A DNA stretch of 37,867 nucleotides from JAIFWV01 sp964580495 (GCA_964580495.1 CAZOKE010000008.1:1-37867), one strand, 5' to 3'. Shown: positions 9,801 to 17,988, counted from the first letter of the stretch. Numbers and translations are program-made. The notes: generated by a model from the letters alone, not told the origin.

Positions 9801-10395
9801 ACTGAAACGCGCCGGATATCCGGAAGACGGCAAAGTCACTCTCTATGACGGCAAATCCGGCACACAGTTTGTCGAAAAAGTCACAGTCGGAATTATTTAC
9901 ATGTTGAAACTCCACCACTTAGTCGACGACAAGATGCACGCTCGGTCCACTGGCCCGTACTCCTTGATCACTCAACAGCCTTTGGGCGGCAAAGCCCAGT
10001 TCGGCGGCCAGAGATTCGGAGAAATGGAAGTCTGGGCGCTCGAAGGCTACGGCGCGGCGCATACTTTGCAGGAAATGTTGACCATCAAATCAGACGATGT
10101 CGTTGGGCGCGCCAAAACTTACGAGTCGATTGTCAAAGGCGAACCGATCAAAAAACCCAATGTCCCAGAATCATTCCGGGTTTTGGTCAAAGAACTGCAA
10201 TCCCTCTGCCTCAATGTCGAGTTGATCGGCGAGAACCTTAGTCCGACCGAGGAAGAGGTCTCAAACGCGGGCGAGATCCAGGAATTGGCCACCACTGATT
10301 TTGAAAAAACCGAAAAAGAACTGGTCGTAAGCGCTAAAGACAAAAAATCCACCACCAAAGCCAGTGCCGCCGGTGGGAAAAAAGCAAAAAAATAG
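6877..10395 (+). CDS. rpoB: RpoB, RNA polymerase beta subunit
   Basis: Catalytic beta subunit of RNA polymerase. About 1172 aa, within the normal range. Characteristic segments seen in order: the N-terminal DFxGxFF-like lobe, RPGDLATVDNA, the rifampicin-pocket region (SQLSQFMDQTNPLAELEHKR, then RRFSALGPGGL), LMGSNMQRQAV, ENYEDAI-type GNYEDAILVSS, KMAGRHGNKGV, and the C-terminal QPLGGKAQFGGQRFGEMEVW that forms the beta-beta' interface. The start chosen is the ATG at 6877, because GAGGG lies 8 nt upstream; a TTG at 6847 and an ATG at 6853 are in frame but lack spacing. The Lys-rich tail (KKSTTKASAAGGKKAKK) extends past the usual end. First gene of rpoBC. Confidence 0.98.
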   Translation: MSQKGKMANLSLNLSVPSRHRGDRKYFTGFSEVMEMPNLIESQLRSYKWFLDKGLKELFGEINSIKDFTGKNLELFFGDYYLDKPKYDEKTAKERNTTFEAPLYVSVKLVNKVTGKTKTQDVYLGDFPLMTPRGTFVINGVERVVVSQLVKSPGVFFTGEAARGRNWYGAKIIPNRGAWLEIDTDNNGVMSVKIDRKRRIPVTALLRVFGYTSDEEILAAFADIDTNPDMRYMQITMDKDPSKNADEGFKEVYKRIRPGDLATVDNARSLIEAMFFHADRYDLSEVGRYKLNQRLNVKDREDKILTKQDLTDILREIIRLNNSQEMWDDIDHLSNRRVRAVGELIQGKFRVGLARMSRIAKDRMSLADIETVTPAQLIHVRPIVAVIQEFFSSHQLSQFMDQTNPLAELEHKRRFSALGPGGLSRERAGFEVRDVHRSHYGRLCPITTPEGPNIGLVAHLASFARINDFGFIETPYRKVTSQVSNDGSEAVDHIALFDLSDETGQVVVPAGQKITKDAAVKLARNKALTSIRVKPRVTNEVEFLDAYEEQFVVIGQATTRIGPDNYFIDERISVRVHGEPSIAATDDINYLEISPKQIISVTTSMIPFLEHDDANRALMGSNMQRQAVSCIKPEAPVVGTGVEGKAAYDSGQVLIAENDGIVSSVTSEKVTILEKNGKKHDYPLLKFIRSNTSTSINQHPIVKKGQEIKAGDPLADGASIDKGELALGQNMLVAFMSWEGGNYEDAILVSSKVVQDDRYSSIHIEDFKIDVRDTKLGPEIITRDIPNVGEEKLKDLDENGVIRIGAQVKAGDILVGKITPKGETDLTAEEKLLRVIFGEKSRDVKDTSLTLPHGEYGKVVHIREFSREQGDKLPSGVIKSIQVSVAVLRKIQVGDKMAGRHGNKGVISQVIPVENMPFMADGTPVDIILNPLGVASRMNIGQILETHLGLAAKKLGYTVASPALDGVPEETIRAELKRAGYPEDGKVTLYDGKSGTQFVEKVTVGIIYMLKLHHLVDDKMHARSTGPYSLITQQPLGGKAQFGGQRFGEMEVWALEGYGAAHTLQEMLTIKSDDVVGRAKTYESIVKGEPIKKPNVPESFRVLVKELQSLCLNVELIGENLSPTEEEVSNAGEIQELATTDFEKTEKELVVSAKDKKSTTKASAAGGKKAKK

Positions 10396-10422
10396 GTCGT
10401 CACTAATGAGTTATTAATTAAC

Positions 10423-10467
10423 AAAAAATTTGAGCCGTGCCCGAACAAGGCCGAGAACAAATTTTTT
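10423..10467 (+). repeat. perfect 10-bp inverted repeat between rpoB and rpoC
   Basis: AAAAAATTTG (10423-10432) and its exact complement CAAATTTTTT (10458-10467) enclose a 25-nt loop in the 82-nt rpoB-rpoC gap. It ends 10 nt before the rpoC ATG and could be an RNA-processing or translation-control hairpin; the six T at its end make partial termination possible. Confidence 0.5.
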
Positions 10468-10477
10468 GAGACACGCC

Positions 10478-13400
10478 ATGCCTACGCAAACCGAAGAATT
10501 TAAAGCAGTCCGATTGAAGCTGGCCTCCCCGGCAGATATTTTGAATTGGTCATACGGGGAAGTTACGAAACCGGAAACTATCAATTACCGAACCCAGCGC
10601 CCGGAAAAGGACGGCCTTTTCGACGAGAAAATTTTCGGCCCGATCAAGGATTGGGAATGCTATTGCGGAAAATATAAGCGAATCAGATACAAAGGCATTA
10701 TTTGCGACAAGTGCGGCGTGGAAGTCACCCGCGCGGCAGTCCGGCGCGAGCGCATGGGTCACATCGCCCTCTCCGCTCCGGTTGCCCACATCTGGTTTTT
10801 GCGCGGCGTGCCGTCCCGGCTCGGTCTGGTTTTGGATCTTTCCGTCCAGGAATTGGAAAAGGTTGTTTATTTCGCGGCCTATGTCATTACTTCCGTAGAC
10901 GAAGACGCCAGAAGCTCGACCATGGAGCAGATTGAGCGCGAATTCAAAGCTAAAAAGAAAGAAATTGAAACCCGCTACGAGTCGCTGATTAACCAAGCCA
11001 AAAAACAGGCCGGTGCCGGCGAGACCGATAAAGACCTGAAAGGCGCAAAGGAAGACGCCGAAGTTATTCGTGTTCGTGAAATGTGGGCTAAGGAATTGGA
11101 ACACCTTGAATCGATCCGTGATTTGGCCCGCTCCGAACTTAAATCAATCAAGAAATACCAAATCATCTCCGAATTGGAGTATCGCGACTTGTCGCTGAAG
11201 TACGGCCCGGTGTTCCAGGCCGGCATTGGCGCTGCTGCGATTAAGCAGCTGGTGGAAGAAATAGATTTGGAAAAATTATTCCAGGAACTTCAGGAAGAAT
11301 TGGCCACAGCCGAGGGCGTGAATAAGCGCAAACTGACCAAGCGATTGAAGCTGGTAAAATCCATGATCAGAGCCGGGATTCGTCCGGAATGGATGATCAT
11401 CAGCAATCTCCCGGTCATTCCGCCGGACCTGCGCCCCATGGTGCAGCTGGATGGGGGACGGTTTGCCGCTTCGGACTTGAATGATTTATACCGCCGTGTC
11501 ATCAACCGCAACAATCGTCTTAAAAAACTTTTAGAAATCGGCGCTCCGGAAGTCATCACTCGCAATGAAAAGCGCATGTTACAGGAAGCAGTCGATGCTT
11601 TGATCGACAATTCTATTCGTCATGGCAAAGAAGTCACGGCCTCTACCGGCCAAAAACGTAAGTTACGGTCCTTGGCCGACATGTTGAAAGGCAAACAAGG
11701 CCGTTTCCGTCAAAATCTTTTGGGAAAGCGCGTGGACTACTCCGGCCGGTCGGTTATTGTCGGCGGTCCGAATTTGAAACTGCATCAGTGCGGACTCCCC
11801 AAGAAAATGGCATTGGAACTGTTTAAGCCATTTGTCATCTCCAAACTCATCACCCGAGAATACGCTCACAATGTCCGCTCCGCCAATCGCTTGATCGAGC
11901 AGGGCCGGACCGAAGTCTACGATATTTTGGAAGAAGTGACGAAAGAGCACTATGTTTTGCTTAACCGCGCTCCAACCTTGCACCGCTTAGGTTTCCAGGC
12001 ATTTTTACCGGTATTAATCGAAGGCAAAGCCATCCAGATCCACCCATTAGTCTGTCCGGCTTTCAATGCTGACTTTGACGGCGACCAAATGGCTGTTCAC
12101 GTCTCTCTCACAGCCGCCGCCCAAGAAGAAGCCCGTTCGATTATGTTGTCGGCTCGCAACCTGCTCAAACCAGCTTCTGGTGAGCCGATTATGGGACCCA
12201 ACCAAGATATGGTTTTGGGTTGCTACTGGCTGACTCGAATTCATCCAAATGAAAAAGGCGAGGGTAAAGTCTTTGGTTCGCCGCAAGAAGCCACTTTGGC
12301 TTACGCCTCAGGAATCGTGACGCTCAAGGCCCGGGTCAAAATCCGTTTTGGAGAAAACTGGGGCAACAAAGGCTTGCAGGAAACCTGCGTCGGCCGCGTG
12401 TTGTTCAATGAAGTTTTGCCCGAAGGGATGCGGTTCGTCAACGAGACCATGGACAAAAAAACTTTGCAGAAAGTGGTGCAAATTTGCTACCGCGACTTTG
12501 GCATTGAACGCACCGCCCAATTGCTCGACGACATCAAGCGTATTGGTTTCCACTATGTCACGCGTTCTGGAATTTCCTGGGGCATGGCCGATCTCAGAGT
12601 GCCAGATATAAAAGAAACTTTGCTCAAAGAAGCTGATTTGGAAGTGCTGAAAACGTTTGAACAATACCAAGAAGGTTTGCTGACAGCCAATGAAAGGAGA
12701 AACCGCGTCATTGAAATTTGGGCCGAAGTCCGCGACCGGCTGACAGAAGCCGTGTCCACGACTTTGGACGAATACGGCACCGTTTATCAAATGGTTAACT
12801 CTGGCGCCAGAGGTTCGGTTGCGCAAATTTCACAGATGGCCGGCATGAAGGGTTTGGTGACCAACCCGGCTGGAGAAACCATTGAGTTGCCGGCGCGAGA
12901 TTCTTTCAAAGAGGGCTTGAACATCCTCGAATATTTCATTTCTACCCACGGTTCTCGAAAGGGTATGACTGATACGGCTTTGCGCACTGCCGATGCGGGA
13001 TACCTCACCCGCCGTTTGGTCGACGTTTCTCAAGATTTGGTGGTTAATGCCGATGATTGTAATGTCAAAGAAGGCCGTTTGATCACCCGCGCTTCCTCCG
13101 AAGCTTTGGGTCGTCCCTTGGCGCGCCGAATTTTTGGACGCGTTTTAGCCGACGACGTTAAATCTGCCGACGGAACCTTGGTCGCTGCTGGCGGATCGTA
13201 TATAGATGACAAATTAGCCGAAAAAATCGATAAATCCGGAGCGGATAACGTAGAAGTCAGGACTGTTTTGCGCTGTACCTTAACCCGCGGCGTTTGCGCC
13301 AAATGTTATGGCTACGATTTAGGTTTCAACCGCCCGGTCGAGTTGGGAGCTGCGGTCGGGATTGTGGCCGCTCAAGCCATTGGTGAGCCGGGGACGCAGC

Positions 13401-14356
13401 TGACCATGAGAACTTTCCATACCGGCGGTATTGCCGGGCTCGACATCACCCAGGGTTTGCCTCGGGTCGAAGAATTGCTTGAAGCTCGCGAACCAAAAGG
13501 TCAGGCTGCTATTTCTGAAATCAACGGGTTTGTCGCTTCCATCAAAACTTCCAATAAAGAATCAGTCATCCGCGTTGAGGCTAAAGACATTGCTAAAGAT
13601 GAATACCAATTATCCCAACCCAAACTGCAGCTGAAAGACGGCGAAACTGTTTCAGAAGGCGACCCGCTGTTTATCGATGTTTCCGGCGACACGATCAAAG
13701 CCAAAAATTCCGGCATAGTTAAAATTGAAAAAGATAAACTGGTGGTCATCCGCGAAGCGGAAAATTTCCGAGAATATTCGATCCCGGCCGGATTCAGCCT
13801 GATCGTAAAAGAAAACGACCTGGTTTACAAAGGCCAGCCGCTGACAGAAGGCAACCTCAACCTGCACCAGCTTTTTGCTTTGCGCGGCATCGAAGCGTGC
13901 CAAGATTATATCATCAAAGAGGTCCAAGAAATCTACGCTTCACAAGGCCAGAACGTAAACGAGAAGCATATCGAGATCATTGTCCGCCAAATGTTCAGCA
14001 AAGTTCGGGTCGCAGATCCGGGCGACACTGATTTGTTGGCTGGCGACCTCATCGATAAGTCCCGCCTGGCGCTGTCAAACGCCAAAGTCGGGGCAGGGCG
14101 TCCGGCAACTATCGAACAGCTGCTGATGGGAATTACAAAATCTTCTCTGAATACCGAGTCATTCCTTGCCGCTGCGTCTTTCCAAGAAACAACCCGCGTC
14201 CTTATTGAGGCGGCTGTAACTGCCAAGACCGACTACTTGCGCGGTCTTAAGGAAAATGTCATTATCGGTAAGCTTATTCCGGCCGGCACTGGCTACCGCG
14301 AGGATGCTTTGGCCGAAAAAGAAGCTGCTGAAGCCGCGGATAATGACAGCATGTAA
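10478..14356 (+). CDS. rpoC: RpoC, RNA polymerase beta' subunit
   Basis: Beta' subunit carrying the active-site magnesium. 1292 aa from the ATG at 10478, where family homology begins (TEEFKAVRLKLASPADI). Visible: the N-terminal zinc ribbon (CYCGKYKR then CDKCGVEV), the clamp-helix region LLGKRVDYSGRSVIVGGP, the catalytic NADFDGDQMAVH, the bridge helix and trigger loop region (STHGSRKGMTDTALRTADAGYLTRR is the usual landmark), the second zinc site (CTLTRGVCAKCYG), and GEPGTQLTMRTFHTGG. A TTG at 10430 is in frame but only adds an unrelated Arg-rich stretch. Likely co-transcribed with rpoB and followed by a strong terminator. Confidence 0.98.
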   Translation: MPTQTEEFKAVRLKLASPADILNWSYGEVTKPETINYRTQRPEKDGLFDEKIFGPIKDWECYCGKYKRIRYKGIICDKCGVEVTRAAVRRERMGHIALSAPVAHIWFLRGVPSRLGLVLDLSVQELEKVVYFAAYVITSVDEDARSSTMEQIEREFKAKKKEIETRYESLINQAKKQAGAGETDKDLKGAKEDAEVIRVREMWAKELEHLESIRDLARSELKSIKKYQIISELEYRDLSLKYGPVFQAGIGAAAIKQLVEEIDLEKLFQELQEELATAEGVNKRKLTKRLKLVKSMIRAGIRPEWMIISNLPVIPPDLRPMVQLDGGRFAASDLNDLYRRVINRNNRLKKLLEIGAPEVITRNEKRMLQEAVDALIDNSIRHGKEVTASTGQKRKLRSLADMLKGKQGRFRQNLLGKRVDYSGRSVIVGGPNLKLHQCGLPKKMALELFKPFVISKLITREYAHNVRSANRLIEQGRTEVYDILEEVTKEHYVLLNRAPTLHRLGFQAFLPVLIEGKAIQIHPLVCPAFNADFDGDQMAVHVSLTAAAQEEARSIMLSARNLLKPASGEPIMGPNQDMVLGCYWLTRIHPNEKGEGKVFGSPQEATLAYASGIVTLKARVKIRFGENWGNKGLQETCVGRVLFNEVLPEGMRFVNETMDKKTLQKVVQICYRDFGIERTAQLLDDIKRIGFHYVTRSGISWGMADLRVPDIKETLLKEADLEVLKTFEQYQEGLLTANERRNRVIEIWAEVRDRLTEAVSTTLDEYGTVYQMVNSGARGSVAQISQMAGMKGLVTNPAGETIELPARDSFKEGLNILEYFISTHGSRKGMTDTALRTADAGYLTRRLVDVSQDLVVNADDCNVKEGRLITRASSEALGRPLARRIFGRVLADDVKSADGTLVAAGGSYIDDKLAEKIDKSGADNVEVRTVLRCTLTRGVCAKCYGYDLGFNRPVELGAAVGIVAAQAIGEPGTQLTMRTFHTGGIAGLDITQGLPRVEELLEAREPKGQAAISEINGFVASIKTSNKESVIRVEAKDIAKDEYQLSQPKLQLKDGETVSEGDPLFIDVSGDTIKAKNSGIVKIEKDKLVVIREAENFREYSIPAGFSLIVKENDLVYKGQPLTEGNLNLHQLFALRGIEACQDYIIKEVQEIYASQGQNVNEKHIEIIVRQMFSKVRVADPGDTDLLAGDLIDKSRLALSNAKVGAGRPATIEQLLMGITKSSLNTESFLAAASFQETTRVLIEAAVTAKTDYLRGLKENVIIGKLIPAGTGYREDALAEKEAAEAADNDSM

Positions 14357-14370
14357 TTTTCAATTCTTTA

Positions 14371-14395
14371 ACTCCCCGATCCAGGGGAGTTTTTT
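14371..14395 (+). terminator. Rho-independent terminator of rpoBC
   Basis: Perfect 7-bp stem ACTCCCC/GGGGAGT followed by six T, 15 nt after the rpoC stop. Confidence 0.9.
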
Positions 14396-14399
14396 GATC

Positions 14400-14428
14400 T
14401 AAACAAATAGATTTATTTGTGATATAAT
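14400..14428 (+). promoter_or_regulatory. promoter of a putative non-coding RNA
   Basis: TAAACA (14400-14405), a 17-nt spacer and a perfect TATAAT (14423-14428), placed directly after the rpoC terminator. Expected start is about 14435. No coding sequence follows on this strand before the terminator at 14626-14649. Confidence 0.6.
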
Positions 14429-14434
14429 TAAGAT

Positions 14435-14649
14435 AAGCTAATAAACCAGCTGAAACAAAAATTCAAAAATTAACAATAAAACCAATGTTTTATAGAGCCA
14501 TGCTAAGGTCTCTGCCTTGTTTTTCGTAGTTTCACTTACGGCAACACTATTGCCGGTAGGTGTTTTCAATTTCGTTCCACAGGTTGCGGCCGCAGCAACG
14601 GATCCGTAAGCAAGCAATAAAAAAACCGCTCCGAGAGGAGCGGTTTTTT
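14435..14649 (+). ncRNA. putative structured RNA of about 215 nt, unknown family
   Basis: Free-standing unit between a promoter and an intrinsic terminator, with no convincing reading frame. The first ~60 nt are A-rich and unstructured. Then come a bulged hairpin at 14494-14513 (AGAGCC with GGTCTCT), a 12-bp imperfect hairpin at 14533-14562 (core GGCAA/TTGCC), a GTTGC/GCAAC hairpin at 14583-14599 with a TGCGGCCGCA loop region, and the terminator stem. CTTACGG at 14535-14541 is also exactly complementary to CCGTAAG at 14604-14610, so two structures compete, or the outer pair closes a domain. I see none of the conserved sequences of RNase P RNA, tmRNA or SRP RNA. A divergent 6S RNA remains possible. 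Confidence 0.5.
14626..14649. terminator. bidirectional terminator between the ncRNA and valS
   Basis: Perfect 7-bp stem CCGCTCC/GGAGCGG with a GAGA loop, flanked by A-run and T-run. It ends the plus-strand RNA unit and, read on the minus strand, follows the valS stop codon by a few bases. Confidence 0.9.
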
Positions 14650-14653
14650 AAAT

Positions 14654-16822
14654 CTATTTGATTGGGTTAGCGTTGTCTGGGGCCGGCCATTTTTGGATCA
14701 TAAGCATGTCATGATGCGTGAGCTGCCAAACCGCTTCGGTGACAAACGGCATAAAGGGATGCAGAAGTTTGAGGCAGGTTTCCAGCATCGTGATCAGCAT
14801 GAGCTGCGCTGAACCGCGGAGATTCTCGTCCTGTAATTTTTTCTTTGAGTCTTCTATGATCTTATCTGCGAAAGTGTGCCAGAAATAATGATAAAGCTCT
14901 TCCGAGGCATGGGCGAAATCATATTTGTCCATGAGGCTTGTAATCTCAGCGGCTTTGGCATTGAGTTCTTCAATAATTTTCTGGTCTTCAGGATTGGCGG
15001 TAAATTTATTGACCTCAAAATTTTCCATGTTTTGCAAAACGAAGCGCGAAGCATTCCAAATTTTGTTGGCAAAATTCCGATAGCCCTTAACTTTCATTTC
15101 GTCATACTTTACGTCGTTCCCGGCGCCAACCCCCACCAGCAAAGCCATACGCAGCGCATCAGCTCCATATTTTTTTATGACCTCGACAGGATCGATGCCA
15201 TTGTCCAGCGATTTGCTGAATTTTTTGCCTTGGATGTCGCGCACGATGCCGTGCAGGTACACAGTATGGAACGGGATTTGCCCGAGGTGGTAAGTGCTCA
15301 TGAGAATCATCCTCGCGACCCAGAAAAACAGTATTTCGTACCCTGGGGACATGAGGTTGGTGGGATGGAAGGTTTTGAGGTCTTCGGTATGTTCCGGCCA
15401 GCCGAGCGTGGAAAAGGTCCATAATGCCGAGGAAAACCAAGTATCCAAGGTATCTTCGTCCTGGGTCCAACCTTTGCCTTGCGGCGGCTCTATCGCACAA
15501 TAAATTTCTTTATCCTTGTACCAAACCGGTATGCGGTGTCCGTACCAAAGCTGGCGGCTGATGTTCCAGTCGCGCAGGTTATCGATCCAGTTGAAATATA
15601 CTTTTTCAAATCGAGCCGGCAAAATTTTGATCTGCCCGGATTCCACCACCTTGCGCATAAGGTATTTCAGGCTGACTTCTTCACCTGTTTTGATGCCTTC
15701 TATTTCAGAGTGGGGGAGTTTGAATTTTTTATTGACCTCGACAAACCATTGGAGCTTTGGAAGCGGTTCGATAATGCCGCCGCTGCGTTCGGCAGTGGAG
15801 ATGTTCTGGTCAATAAAATCAATTTTGCTGAGCAGCCCGTTTTCGGAAAGCCATGCCACGATAATCTCCCGCGCCTCTTTTGTTTTTTTGCCGGCAACCA
15901 GATCGCCTGCCTCTTCCATCATTTTTCCGTATTCGTTTATAACTTGCTTTACAGGCAGATTATGTTTTTGGCTTAGTTCATAATCGGCCATGCTGTGGGC
16001 CGGAGTCACTCCAACTGCACCGGTGCCGAATTGCGGATTCACGGATTCATCGGCGATGATTTTAATCTTCAGTTTCGTTTTGGCAAATTCCACTTCATAT
16101 TCTTTGCCAAGAAATTCCAAGTACCGTTTGTCGCTAGGATTGACAGCCACTGCCGTGTCGCCGACTTTGGTTTCCGGGCGTGTAGTGGCAATTTCGATGG
16201 GAAAATCAGGGGAATAGCGGAAAAAAAACAGCTGTCCTTTTTCCGGTTTGTACACCACTTCGTCGTCCGATACTGCAGTCTGGCCCTTGGGATCCCAGTT
16301 GATTACTCGCACCCCGCGGTAAATCAGGCCGTCGTCAAACATTTTTTTGAAAGCCGTGCGCACCGCCAGGTTTCGCTGGGCATCCATAGTAAAGGCTTCG
16401 CGGTGCCAATCAGCCGAAGCGCCCAAAGTTTTGATTTGGTTTTGGATCGTGCCGCGCGAGCGCTCGACAAATTCTTCAACCTTCTTGACGAAGACCTCGC
16501 GGCCCAAATCGTGGCGATTTTTGCCTTCTTCTTTGATCAGGATTTTTTCTACCTTCGTATTGGTGGCAATTGCCGCATGATCCGTACCCGGCAGCCACAA
16601 AGTTTTGCGGCCGCGCATGCGCTCATAGCGGATGACGGCATCCTGGATGCTGACCTCATAAGCGTGGCCTATGTGCAGGGTCCCGGTGGCATTTGGCGGG
16701 GGCATGCTAATGGTAAAAGGCTCTCCGGAAAGATTGTCTGGATTGAAATATCCGGAAAGTTCCCAAAGTTTATAAACATCGGATTCTTTGGATTGGTCGT
16801 AAGATTTTGGCAGTTCTTCCAT
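14654..16822 (-). CDS. valS: Valyl-tRNA synthetase
   Basis: Class Ia synthetase that charges tRNA-Val and edits misactivated threonine. 722 aa from the ATG at 16822. Signature HIGH in NATGTLHIGHAYEVS (about residues 45-48), the editing-domain region TTRPET...GTGAVGVTPAHS, the WFSSALW motif, and KFSKSLDN as the KMSKS loop. The family usually has 850-950 aa; here the C-terminal tRNA-binding coiled coil is missing, as often in reduced genomes. The open frame continues upstream to 17053, but that part coincides with the T-box leader and shows no ValRS homology, so the shorter start is preferred. Expression is probably controlled by the T-box. Confidence 0.97.
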   Translation of the reverse strand: MEELPKSYDQSKESDVYKLWELSGYFNPDNLSGEPFTISMPPPNATGTLHIGHAYEVSIQDAVIRYERMRGRKTLWLPGTDHAAIATNTKVEKILIKEEGKNRHDLGREVFVKKVEEFVERSRGTIQNQIKTLGASADWHREAFTMDAQRNLAVRTAFKKMFDDGLIYRGVRVINWDPKGQTAVSDDEVVYKPEKGQLFFFRYSPDFPIEIATTRPETKVGDTAVAVNPSDKRYLEFLGKEYEVEFAKTKLKIKIIADESVNPQFGTGAVGVTPAHSMADYELSQKHNLPVKQVINEYGKMMEEAGDLVAGKKTKEAREIIVAWLSENGLLSKIDFIDQNISTAERSGGIIEPLPKLQWFVEVNKKFKLPHSEIEGIKTGEEVSLKYLMRKVVESGQIKILPARFEKVYFNWIDNLRDWNISRQLWYGHRIPVWYKDKEIYCAIEPPQGKGWTQDEDTLDTWFSSALWTFSTLGWPEHTEDLKTFHPTNLMSPGYEILFFWVARMILMSTYHLGQIPFHTVYLHGIVRDIQGKKFSKSLDNGIDPVEVIKKYGADALRMALLVGVGAGNDVKYDEMKVKGYRNFANKIWNASRFVLQNMENFEVNKFTANPEDQKIIEELNAKAAEITSLMDKYDFAHASEELYHYFWHTFADKIIEDSKKKLQDENLRGSAQLMLITMLETCLKLLHPFMPFVTEAVWQLTHHDMLMIQKWPAPDNANPIK

Positions 16823-16841
16823 AGGATTTGTATTCTTTAAC

Positions 16842-17080
16842 AAAAAAACACCCAAATTGGTGTTCAAGATCTCCAAATTGTTCGGAGAGGTACCATCTTG
16901 ATTTATCGCCCAAACTCTGTTAATTTGAGTCTGCAACGAGCTTAATTGGCAAGTATACGGACTTGTCCCGGTAAGTTCTACTGACAGCTTTTGAGCTGTT
17001 TTCTTCTTACAGTGCCCCGGTTGGGAAACAAAGTGACAGCTTTGTCGTTGCACTTTTATATTGCTTGCGTTCTTCCAAGC
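16842..17080 (-). promoter_or_regulatory. T-box-like riboswitch in the valS leader
   Basis: Read on the minus strand, the 3' part has the full T-box antiterminator layout. TCAAGA (16901-16896) pairs with TCTTGA (16869-16864) as helix A1. The 7-nt bulge TGGTACC (16895-16889) is the tRNA-acceptor binding sequence; its UGGU complements the ACCA end expected of tRNA-Val. TCTCC (16888-16884) pairs with GGAGA (16874-16870) as helix A2. Immediately downstream AACACC/GGTGTT plus seven T forms the competing terminator, whose stem can extend into the GA of helix A1. Upstream are several hairpins, including TTGCTTG/CAAGCAA, ACAAAG/CTTTGT with GUC (a Val codon) in its loop, and ACAGCT/AGCTGT. I could not assign stem I or the specifier loop with certainty. 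Confidence 0.75.
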
Positions 17081-17086
17081 AACTGG

Positions 17087-17115
17087 ATTATACGATAGAA
17101 ATCTAACCTAGTCAA
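17087..17115 (-). promoter_or_regulatory. promoter of the valS leader
   Basis: On the minus strand TTGACT (17115-17110), a 17-nt spacer and a perfect TATAAT (17092-17087). Start expected near 17080, producing a leader of about 258 nt before the valS ATG. Confidence 0.8.
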
Positions 17116-17178
17116 TTGATCCAAGCTCGAGTTTGGATGAGGGGATTAGCTGTTTGGAAAAATGAAAAGAGGAATAAA

Positions 17179-17988
17179 ATGGAAAAGGTTCAGCGGCCCA
17201 AGAATGGCCACCCTGAACCTTTTGGGGTTCAGGAGATTTTTGACTTTCTCGACGATTTGGAGCGACGCCGCAAAATCCCGGTCTATGTCCGAATTGAGCT
17301 TCGCAAATTGATCAGAAAATTGGCAGAGCTTGATGGGCTGACCAGGTGTCTGAAGAAAGAGTATTTCCAGCAGGAAATGCTTAAGGCAGTTCACCCCGAC
17401 TACGACTTTACTGCTAGTGATCGTCGTAATCCGGACCGGCGTTCTCGTTGGTTGACTTTGTGGGTCATCGATATCAGCCATTTCAAGGCCATCAACGATA
17501 CGCTCGGGCACCTGATCGGCGATGCGGTACTAAGCCGCATTGGAAGGATCCTCAGATCCAGCTTGCGGCATCGGCAGCGGATCGATTTTGCGGGCCGGAT
17601 GGGCGGGGACGAGTTCGCGGCCCTGTTGACCCAGGTCACGACTTCTACCGGCGGCAAAGAAGCAGCCGAACGGTTCGTTAGCAGGGTTAAAAAGCGGCAC
17701 TGGTCAGGAATCAGCGAGCCTTTGGGAAGTGTGTTATTCCCGCGGCCCGACATCGGGGTGGTTGCGTTAAACACCGATACAACTGAATTGATCACCGATC
17801 GCGACGAAGTCGAGCATGTGTGCCAGCGATGGTACTACTATGCCGACTTGTTGATGTACCGCTCGAAGAAAGATGGTGATATATATTTCCGTTGTATGGG
17901 GTACGACCGCGCCAAAGCTGACTTGGTTGAGGTTGATAGCGAATACTATCAGCTGACGACCAATCTCCTTAACCGAAGGCACTTGTAA
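17179..17988 (+). CDS. soluble GGDEF-domain protein, probable diguanylate cyclase
   Basis: Predicted to make cyclic di-GMP from two GTP. 269 aa. Residues about 1-60 are helical and charged with no recognised sensor domain; the GGDEF domain runs from DGLTRCLKKEYF (counterpart of DxLTGLxNR) through WVIDISHFKAINDTLGHLIGDAVL (metal and base-binding D, N) to RMGGDEFAALL, which keeps the catalytic signature intact. The inhibitory I-site position three before the conserved Asp is Gln (QRID) rather than Arg (RxxD), so product inhibition is probably absent. No signal peptide or membrane segment. Start chosen at 17179 because AGAGGA lies 5 nt upstream. Codons are more G+C-rich than in valS or tsaD. It is divergent from valS; no EAL or PilZ gene is seen nearby. 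Confidence 0.85.
   Translation: MEKVQRPKNGHPEPFGVQEIFDFLDDLERRRKIPVYVRIELRKLIRKLAELDGLTRCLKKEYFQQEMLKAVHPDYDFTASDRRNPDRRSRWLTLWVIDISHFKAINDTLGHLIGDAVLSRIGRILRSSLRHRQRIDFAGRMGGDEFAALLTQVTTSTGGKEAAERFVSRVKKRHWSGISEPLGSVLFPRPDIGVVALNTDTTELITDRDEVEHVCQRWYYYADLLMYRSKKDGDIYFRCMGYDRAKADLVEVDSEYYQLTTNLLNRRHL

Noticed and set aside
14484..14528. 14-codon ORF inside the putative ncRNA
   Set aside because: No ribosome-binding site and it runs through a predicted hairpin.
15995..16840. 281-aa plus-strand frame inside valS
   Set aside because: Antisense shadow of ValRS; Phe/His-rich composition typical of reverse-complement reading.
16823..17053. N-terminal extension of ValRS
   Set aside because: The extra codons coincide with the T-box bulge, antiterminator and terminator, and have no ValRS homology.
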